A DNA stretch of 12,749 nt from NCBI GenBank assembly GCA_007124575.1, contig SLEW01000097.1:1-12749 (forward strand), written 5' to 3'. A program made the position numbers and the translations under genes. Source of the stretch: Bacteroidales bacterium (lineage in GTDB: Bacteria > Bacteroidota > Bacteroidia > Bacteroidales > UBA7960). Below, piece after piece: positions 7,750 through 12,749 of the stretch. Numbering within the stretch: position 1 is the stretch's first letter; each line of letters starts with the position of its first letter. The notes under the pieces were generated by a model. That model was not told the origin of the DNA, made no database searches, and saw only the letters and a program-made list of their open reading frames with translations.

Positions 7750-7776
7750 GGTTTGGGGTCTGAAGTTTGAGGTCAG
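7742..7776. repeat. Degenerate heptamer tandem array, consensus RRGTYTG (5 units), over the symporter stop
   Basis: Five contiguous 7-bp units run from AAGTTTA (7742) to AGGTCAG (7770-7776), with AGGTTTG, GGGTCTG and AAGTTTG between them. The symporter's last codons and its TAA (7747-7749) lie inside the first two units. The period matches that of the array upstream of the gene, but the unit sequence differs. Confidence 0.7.
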
Positions 7777-7839
7777 CAGGCGTAGCACCCGGGAGTGCAA
7801 CGGGTGTGCACATAAAGCTGGCCAAAGCCCGGCGCCTGC
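7776..7839. repeat. Nested inverted repeats between the symporter and rimM (possible bidirectional terminator)
   Basis: An outer 7-bp perfect inverted repeat (GCAGGCG at 7776-7782, CGCCTGC at 7833-7839) encloses an inner 6-bp one (CACCCG at 7786-7791, CGGGTG at 7801-7806) and the 8-bp palindrome TGTGCACA (7805-7812). As RNA this could fold as a branched hairpin on either strand. It sits between two convergent genes, where a shared terminator is expected, but no U-tract follows the outer stem. It might instead be a dispersed palindromic repeat. Confidence 0.45.
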
Positions 7840-7843
7840 ATTC

Positions 7844-8371
7844 TCACTGATAAAGTTCCAGCAACCCGGGAGGGGGAGTCAGGTATATTTTCTTTTCTTC
7901 ATGATTGATTTCCGTAATAAGTTCATCAGCTACCGGAATGAGTATTTCTCTGGTATCCTTTATGATGCTGAAAACCGGATTTCCGGGGAAATCGAGAATT
8001 TTATCAATCTCACCAATATATTCACCGCTGGCTTGGTACGCCTGGTATCCCTTAATGCCTTGATGATAAAACGCATTTTCCTCTGAAGGAGGAGATGATT
8101 CCAGTGGGAGGTAAGCTTCCTTGTCACATAAATGACGAGCTTGATCCACAGTGTTTATATCCTCAAAATGTATGACTGCCTCTTTGGCAGCAGGCCGCAA
8201 AATAATCTCTTCTATAAAAAAAGGAACCAGTTTTCCTTCAATAAGAATGAAAACTGATTCCAGTTCTTCGTATTTTTCTATGTCGTCGGAGTCCAGGGCA
8301 ACGAGCAAACCGCCCTTAGTCCCCAAAGCTTTCATAATATAACCCAGATAATGATAATCTTCTTTCTTCAT
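7844..8371 (-). CDS. rimM: Ribosome maturation factor RimM
   Basis: RimM binds the 30S subunit near S19 and assists maturation of the 16S rRNA 3' (head) domain. The N-terminal RimM domain begins with YHYLGYIMKALGTKGGLLVAL, which corresponds to the family's G-x-I-x-K-x-x-G-x-x-G-(E/G) signature. The C-terminal PRC-barrel (about residues 90-170) contains GEIDKILDFPGNPVFSI and ILIPVADELITEI, and ends with the typical PPGLLELY. I place the start at ATG 8371 (175 residues) rather than at the in-frame TTG at 8407. MKKEDYHYLG aligns with other Bacteroidota RimM N-termini, whereas the extra twelve residues look like leader sequence. No Shine-Dalgarno sequence is present. It follows rpsP by 42 nt in the conserved rpsP-rimM order. 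No trmD or rplS follows, unlike the proteobacterial operon; the transcript meets the convergent symporter. Confidence 0.93.
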   Translation of the reverse strand: MKKEDYHYLGYIMKALGTKGGLLVALDSDDIEKYEELESVFILIEGKLVPFFIEEIILRPAAKEAVIHFEDINTVDQARHLCDKEAYLPLESSPPSEENAFYHQGIKGYQAYQASGEYIGEIDKILDFPGNPVFSIIKDTREILIPVADELITEINHEEKKIYLTPPPGLLELYQ

Positions 8372-8413
8372 CAGGTTAAAATTATGATTCTGTTCAAACT
8401 TGAGCAAGGGTCT

Positions 8414-9151
8414 TTATGACTTGTCGTCAGCTTTCTTTTCTCCCTCTTCCTTAGGCTCTTCCTTAGGCTCTTCCTTAGGTTCTTCCTTGGGTTCTTCCTT
8501 GGGTTCTTCCTTAGGTTCTTCCTTAGGTTCTTCCTTAGGTTCTTCCTTAGGTTCTTCCTTGGGTTCTTCCTTGGGCTCCTCTTTAGCTTCTGGCTTTTCT
8601 TCCTGTTTTGCTTCTGCAGCAGGGGCTTCTTCTTTTGATTCGCTTTCCTGCGCTTCTGCAGCCTTAGCGCTTTCTTCCATTTGCAAACTTTCTTTTGCTA
8701 GTTTTTTGGAAAGCTCAGCTGCTCTTTCTTCGTTAATCTTTTTCTCCTCTTCGAAGCGCTTTTTCTTCTTCTCCTTGTCGGACAATTCAGCATTTTTGCG
8801 CGCCTGTTCTATTCTTTCCTCTTTATCCTGAAGCCATTTCCGGAACTTTTCTTCAGCTTCTTCTTCTGTATGCGCACCTTTTTCCACACCTTTGAGAAGG
8901 TGATGCTTCATCATCACACCCTTGGTAGACAAAATGGAGCGAACAGTATCAGAAGGTGACGCCCCAACCTGTACCCAGTGTAAGGCCCTGTCAAAGTCAA
9001 TGTCAATAGTGGCTGGATGCGTCATGGGGTTATAAGTGCCAAGTCTCTCAATAAATTTTCCATCCCGGGGTGCACGACCATCCGCTACTACCATGTGGTA
9101 AAAAGGTTGTCCTTTTTTACCTTTTCTCTGTAGTCTGATTCTTGTTGGCAT
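8414..9151 (-). CDS. rpsP: 30S ribosomal protein S16 with long acidic/Lys tail and EEPK repeats
   Basis: Residues 1 to about 85 are a normal S16 core, starting PTRIRLQRKGKKGQPFYHMV with the ADGRAPRDGKFIERLGTYNP motif; this part binds 16S rRNA in the small-subunit body. The protein continues to 245 residues, about three times the length of E. coli S16 (82). Residues 95-190 are a Glu/Lys/Ala-rich helical or coiled-coil segment. Residues 191-234 are eleven uninterrupted EEPK units, and the protein ends EEGEKKADDKS. Bacteroidota S16 proteins commonly carry a charged C-terminal extension, so the extension itself is expected; the regular EEPK array is what stands out. The ATG at 9151 has an A/T-rich leader without a Shine-Dalgarno sequence. 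It is first in a transcript with rimM and divergent from dnaE. The function of the tail is unknown. Confidence 0.96.
   Translation of the reverse strand: MPTRIRLQRKGKKGQPFYHMVVADGRAPRDGKFIERLGTYNPMTHPATIDIDFDRALHWVQVGASPSDTVRSILSTKGVMMKHHLLKGVEKGAHTEEEAEEKFRKWLQDKEERIEQARKNAELSDKEKKKKRFEEEKKINEERAAELSKKLAKESLQMEESAKAAEAQESESKEEAPAAEAKQEEKPEAKEEPKEEPKEEPKEEPKEEPKEEPKEEPKEEPKEEPKEEPKEEPKEEGEKKADDKS
8445..8576. repeat. 12-bp coding minisatellite in rpsP (11 units)
   Basis: Eleven head-to-tail 12-bp units (plus strand TCTTCCTTAGGT and variants) run from 8445 to 8576, with a decayed twelfth at 8577-8588. Variation occurs at two positions only: A/G at unit position 9 (Pro codon CCT/CCC) and C/T at position 12 (Glu codon GAG/GAA). 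Both are synonymous on the coding (minus) strand. The unit length is a multiple of three, so copy-number changes keep the rpsP frame. Confidence 0.92.
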
Positions 9152-9195
9152 TGTAATGTAAATTAAGTTAGAAAATGTTGATTTTTAAGAAGGTG

Positions 9196-9203
9196 CAAAT
9201 ATC
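9196..9203 (-). promoter_or_regulatory. Possible -7 element for rpsP-rimM
   Basis: On the minus strand GATATTTG differs from TAnnTTTG by one base and would leave a leader of about 45 nt before the rpsP ATG. No TTG -33 box is evident in the A/T-rich sequence upstream, so this is weak. Confidence 0.3.
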
Positions 9204-9243
9204 GGTCTTTTTTCTGAATTAAAAAAATTTCCTTATCTGCTTT

Positions 9244-9274
9244 TTGACTTTTTCGCGCCCGTTTTTTGTATAAT
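9244..9274 (+). promoter_or_regulatory. Candidate dnaE promoter
   Basis: TTGACT (9244-9249) and TATAAT (9269-9274) are separated by 19 nt, 24 nt before the dnaE ATG. This resembles the general sigma-70 pattern more than the Bacteroidota TTTG/TAnnTTTG pattern. The overlapping TAATTTTA (9271-9278) is one base from TAnnTTTG, so either reading gives an initiation site close to the gene. Confidence 0.4.
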
Positions 9275-9285
9275 TTTAAAGTCAG

Positions 9286-9291
9286 AAAGGA
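9286..9291 (+). promoter_or_regulatory. Shine-Dalgarno-like sequence of dnaE
   Basis: AAAGGA lies 6 nt before the ATG at 9298. It supports that start, which also places the PHP-domain HLHVHT motif at residues 8-13, where it belongs. Confidence 0.5.
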
Positions 9292-9297
9292 AAACAT

Positions 9298-12200
9298 ATG
9301 GCAGAAAAACAATTTACTCATTTACACGTACATACCCAATACTCTATTCTCGACGGAGCAGCTGCCATCGAACCGCTGATAAAAAAAGCAGCCGATGATG
9401 GCATGCAGGCGCTGGCCATCACCGACCATGGAAACATGTATGGTGTACTGGAGTTTACCCAGCTGGCCAAAAAGCACAACATTAAACCCATAATCGGTTG
9501 TGAAATGTATGTGACAGAAGGCAGCCGGAACGAAAAGAAAGGCAAGGAACATCGCAGTGGCCATCACATGATCCTGCTGGCAAAAAACAAACAGGGGTAT
9601 AAAAACCTTTCAAGACTTTGTTCCATTGGCTACCTTGAAGGCTTTTACTATACGCCGCGCATCGATAAGGATGTATTGTTCCGGTATAATGAAGGGCTGA
9701 TAGCCACTTCCGCATGCATTGGAGGAGAGATCCCTCAGGCCATCCTGAAAAAAGGTGAAGGAGATGCAGAAAAAATATTGCTTGAATACCTGGAGGTGTT
9801 CGGCAGCGACTTTTACCTGGAGCTTCAGCGTCATGGACTGGAAGAGCAAAAGGCAGTGAATGAAGCGCTGATAAAAATGGCAAAGAAGCATGATGTAACG
9901 CTTATTGCTACCAATGATTGCCATTTCATCAACAGGGAAGATGCCAGAGCGCACGATATACTCGTTTGTCTTCAGACCGGCCGAGACCTCGAAGACGATA
10001 CCAGAATGAAGTATTCTGGTGAGGAGTTCCTGAAGACCCGCCAGGAGATGGCTGAACTTTTTTCCGACGTACCTGAGGCCCTGGATGGGACCATGGAGAT
10101 TGCTGAAAAAATTGAGTCATACAACATTACCCAGAAAGTAATGTTGCCAAAATTTCCCCTGGCAGAAGGATTTGAAACGGAAGATGAGTATTTGCGTCAC
10201 CTCACATACGAGGGGGCAAAGAAACTTTACCCGGAGATTACAGAAGAGATCAGGGATCGGCTGGACTTTGAGCTTAAGGTCATCAACGATATGGGCTTCG
10301 CCGGATACTTTCTGATCGTTCAGGATTTCATCAATAAAGCCAGGGAGCTTGATGTGGCTGTAGGGCCGGGCAGGGGAAGTGCTGCTGGTTCAGCAGTAGC
10401 CTTCTGTACCGGAATTACTGCCATCGATCCCATACGGTATAACCTGCTTTTTGAGCGTTTTCTTAATCCCGACAGGGTATCCATGCCGGATATCGACATT
10501 GATTTTGATGACGAAGGGCGTGACAGAGTATTGCAATATGTAATTGACAAATATGGCAGGGAAAAGGTCGCACAAATCGTTACCTTCGGTACCATGGCGG
10601 CCAGATCATCCATAAGAGATGTGGCCCGTGTCCTGAAGCTCCCGCTTCCCGAAGCTGACAGACTGGCTAAACTGGTCCCTGATCGTACAGGCGCCACCTT
10701 GAAAAATGCCTACAAAGAGGTTCCTGAACTGGCAAAAGCCCTCAGGGAAGCCCCTGCGGAGGTACAGGAAACACTAAAATACGCCAAAAGCCTGGAAGGC
10801 TCCAATCGCCAGACAGGCGTGCATGCTTGTGGGGTCATCATCGGGCCAACAGACCTGATCGATTGTTTGCCCTTAAGTACGCAGAAAGATACGGATCTGC
10901 CGGTAACACAGTATGAAGGGAAGTATGTGGAGTCTGTGGGCATGCTTAAAATGGACTTTCTCGGGCTCAAAACCCTTTCCATCATGAAAGAGGCGGCCAG
11001 AAACATTGAAAAACGCTATGGAACGAAAATTGACCTGGAAAACATCCCACTTGATGATGAAAAAACCTATGAGCTGTATCAGCGTGGCGATACGATAGGA
11101 ACTTTCCAGTTTGAATCTCAGGGAATGCGCGAGTACCTCAAGGAATTGAAGCCCACGAACATTGAGGACCTTATTGCCATGAATGCGCTTTACCGTCCCG
11201 GTCCGATGGATTTCATTCCCATGTTCATTAAAAGAAAACACGGACAGCAAAAGGTCGAATATCCCCACCCATGGCTGGAAGACATTCTGAAGCCAACGTT
11301 TGGCATCATGGTATACCAGGAACAGATTATGCAGGCAGCGCAGATCATGGCAGGCTTTACACTGGCAAATGCCGATATTTTACGCCGGGCCATGGGCAAG
11401 AAAAAAGTTGAGGAAATGGAGCGCCAGAAAGTTTTTTTCATCGAAGGAGCGATGGAAAAGAATGTGGAAAAAGCTACCGCCGAAAAGATCTTCGATGTCA
11501 TGGCTCGCTTTGCCGAATATGGGTTTAACAGGTCACACTCAGCTGCCTATTCCGTGGTAGCATACCGGACAGGGTATCTGAAAGCCAACTACACACCCGA
11601 ATACATGGCTGCAGTACTCACCAATAACTTCAGCGATATCAAAAAGATCACCTTTATCATGGAAGAGTGTCAGCGGCAAAAAATCCCTGTACTCGGACCA
11701 GATATCAACGAAAGCACCTTCAATTTCGTGGTGAATGACAAGGGCGAGATCCGTTTTGGACTCGGTGCCATAAAAGGTGTGGGAGAGGGTGCCGTGGAAA
11801 ATATTGTCACCGAAAGGGAGACGAACGGCCCATACAAGAATATCTTTGATTTTGCCAAAAGGGTGAACCTGAGAAGCGTGAATAAGCGGGTGTTCGAGTC
11901 ACTTGCCAGGGCGGGGGCCTTTGACCGTTTTGAAGGCGTGCATCGTGCCCAGTTTTTCTTTTCTGAAGATAATGGTGCAAGCATCTTTATTGATAAGATC
12001 ATCAGGCACAGCCACAATATCCAGCAAAGAGAAAACACCTCCCAGATGAACCTCTTTGAAGAAACCACCGAGGTCTATTTTCCCGATCCTGAACTTCCCG
12101 CATGTGAACCCTGGAGTAAACTCGAGATGCTAAAACAGGAAAAGGATGTGACAGGAATGTACATATCGGGCCATCCGCTGGATAACTTCAAAATACATAT

Positions 12201-12749
12201 GCAGAGCTATTGCAGCCACGAGGTTGGCGACCTTAAAAACCTGCATACCCTCAAAAACAAAGAGATCACCTTTGCAGGCATCATAACCGCAGCAGCACAC
12301 AAACACACGAAAAACGGAAATCCGTACGGTACCATTCAACTGGAGGATTATTCAGATTCACACCAGCTATTCCTCTTTGCTGAAGATTACCTCAAAGTGA
12401 AGCACTTCATGGATGTCCAGAATACCGTGCTGGTAAAAGCCCGGGTTCAGCCCAACCGCAGAAACCCGGCCCAGGTTGACTTGCGGGTAAAAACCATGAG
12501 CCTGCTGAGCGAACTGGTAGAACAGGATAAATCTGATCTACTGCTCCAGCTTCCCGTAGCTGACATTGACAAAGCGTTTGTGGAACGTATCAAACATACA
12601 GCAGGAAAGTACAAAGGGCGTTCGCGTCTTAAAATATACCTGATGGACCCGGTCGACAATAATTCCATCGAAATGTTATCACGAACCGTTAAAGTTGATC
12701 CGGTAGGCTTTTTGCAGGAGCTTCTTAAACATTATGAGGTCAAATACCG
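9298..12749 (+). CDS. dnaE: DNA polymerase III alpha subunit (replicative polymerase), 3'-truncated by the window edge
   Basis: The frame is open from ATG 9298 to the last base: 1150 complete codons, no stop. It is the catalytic subunit of the chromosomal replicase. Domains in order: PHP domain with HLHVH (8-12), Asp19, TDHGN (42-46), GCE (67-69), His90, Cys140 and NDCH (206-209); palm/fingers with PGRGSAAGSA and the catalytic MPDIDIDF carrying Asp400 and Asp402; third catalytic Asp553 in KMDFLGLKTL; ACGVIIG and HSAAYSVVAYRTGYLK blocks; helix-hairpin-helix GLGAIKGVGEGA (from about 822); a beta-clamp-binding pentapeptide QMNLF (916-920); and an OB fold (about 989-1040). These spacings match DnaE rather than PolC or DnaE2. 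The end of the C-terminal domain lies outside the window. The gene is divergent from rpsP, with 146 nt between them. All nine expected PHP metal ligands appear present, unlike E. coli DnaE. Confidence 0.98.
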   Translation, partial: MAEKQFTHLHVHTQYSILDGAAAIEPLIKKAADDGMQALAITDHGNMYGVLEFTQLAKKHNIKPIIGCEMYVTEGSRNEKKGKEHRSGHHMILLAKNKQGYKNLSRLCSIGYLEGFYYTPRIDKDVLFRYNEGLIATSACIGGEIPQAILKKGEGDAEKILLEYLEVFGSDFYLELQRHGLEEQKAVNEALIKMAKKHDVTLIATNDCHFINREDARAHDILVCLQTGRDLEDDTRMKYSGEEFLKTRQEMAELFSDVPEALDGTMEIAEKIESYNITQKVMLPKFPLAEGFETEDEYLRHLTYEGAKKLYPEITEEIRDRLDFELKVINDMGFAGYFLIVQDFINKARELDVAVGPGRGSAAGSAVAFCTGITAIDPIRYNLLFERFLNPDRVSMPDIDIDFDDEGRDRVLQYVIDKYGREKVAQIVTFGTMAARSSIRDVARVLKLPLPEADRLAKLVPDRTGATLKNAYKEVPELAKALREAPAEVQETLKYAKSLEGSNRQTGVHACGVIIGPTDLIDCLPLSTQKDTDLPVTQYEGKYVESVGMLKMDFLGLKTLSIMKEAARNIEKRYGTKIDLENIPLDDEKTYELYQRGDTIGTFQFESQGMREYLKELKPTNIEDLIAMNALYRPGPMDFIPMFIKRKHGQQKVEYPHPWLEDILKPTFGIMVYQEQIMQAAQIMAGFTLANADILRRAMGKKKVEEMERQKVFFIEGAMEKNVEKATAEKIFDVMARFAEYGFNRSHSAAYSVVAYRTGYLKANYTPEYMAAVLTNNFSDIKKITFIMEECQRQKIPVLGPDINESTFNFVVNDKGEIRFGLGAIKGVGEGAVENIVTERETNGPYKNIFDFAKRVNLRSVNKRVFESLARAGAFDRFEGVHRAQFFFSEDNGASIFIDKIIRHSHNIQQRENTSQMNLFEETTEVYFPDPELPACEPWSKLEMLKQEKDVTGMYISGHPLDNFKIHMQSYCSHEVGDLKNLHTLKNKEITFAGIITAAAHKHTKNGNPYGTIQLEDYSDSHQLFLFAEDYLKVKHFMDVQNTVLVKARVQPNRRNPAQVDLRVKTMSLLSELVEQDKSDLLLQLPVADIDKAFVERIKHTAGKYKGRSRLKIYLMDPVDNNSIEMLSRTVKVDPVGFLQELLKHYEVKY

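Noticed and set aside
7576..7800. A minus-strand 74-codon frame containing NFRPQTLNF
   Set aside because: The peptide is the translation of the heptamer array and the antisense of the symporter end; such peptides are typical spurious calls in Bacteroidota.
8372..8407. N-terminal extension of RimM from a TTG at 8407
   Set aside because: The ATG at 8371 matches the family N-terminus; the extra twelve residues have no counterpart that I recognise.
8445..8576. Regular repeats that might be read as a CRISPR array
   Set aside because: The 12-bp units are contiguous with no spacers and lie inside a coding frame.
8400..8831. A plus-strand 143-codon frame rich in SSLG repeats
   Set aside because: It is the antisense reading of the rpsP EEPK repeat; S16 on the minus strand is unmistakable and explains the sequence.
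1..12749. A novel accessory, defence or mobile system
   Set aside because: Every gene found belongs to a common chromosomal family, and there are no integrases, transposases, toxin-antitoxin pairs, tRNA-borne attachment sites or long anonymous genes.

Overview
The window looks like a chromosomal housekeeping segment from a member of the Bacteroidota. This rests on the gene set: a multi-repeat DUF349 protein, a PorT-like outer-membrane beta-barrel, a Bacteroidota-style LolC/LolE-like permease and a ribosomal protein S16 with a long charged tail. Most start codons also lack a Shine-Dalgarno sequence, and a TAnnTTTG-type -7 box is present. I cannot assign a genus. I see no prophage, CRISPR array, insertion sequence, tRNA or rRNA gene, and no candidate new defence or metabolic system.

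Layout: (1) positions 1-1653 (+) hold the 3' part of a DUF349 gene whose frame is open to the left edge. A small secreted beta-barrel gene (1711-2376, +) follows. (2) Convergent with these is a minus-strand pair, clpB (6237 to 3643) then an FtsX/LolE-like permease (3612 to 2392), 30 nt apart and probably co-transcribed. (3) A 300-nt non-coding region (6238-6537) separates clpB from a divergent sodium:dicarboxylate/acidic amino-acid symporter (6538-7749, +). That region carries a heptamer array, an octamer array and a small palindrome. A second heptamer array overlaps the symporter's stop codon and is followed by nested inverted repeats. (4) rpsP (9151 to 8414) and rimM (8371 to 7844) form a minus-strand ribosome-biogenesis operon. 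(5) dnaE starts at 9298 (+), divergent from rpsP, and runs off the right edge after 1150 codons.

Functional links: rpsP and rimM belong together, since RimM assists assembly of the 30S subunit that contains S16. clpB and the permease share a transcript but have no established common pathway. dnaE is the replicative polymerase. The most unusual features are the eleven-unit EEPK tandem repeat in the S16 tail, whose units differ only at synonymous positions, and the 7/8-bp tandem arrays bracketing the symporter gene.
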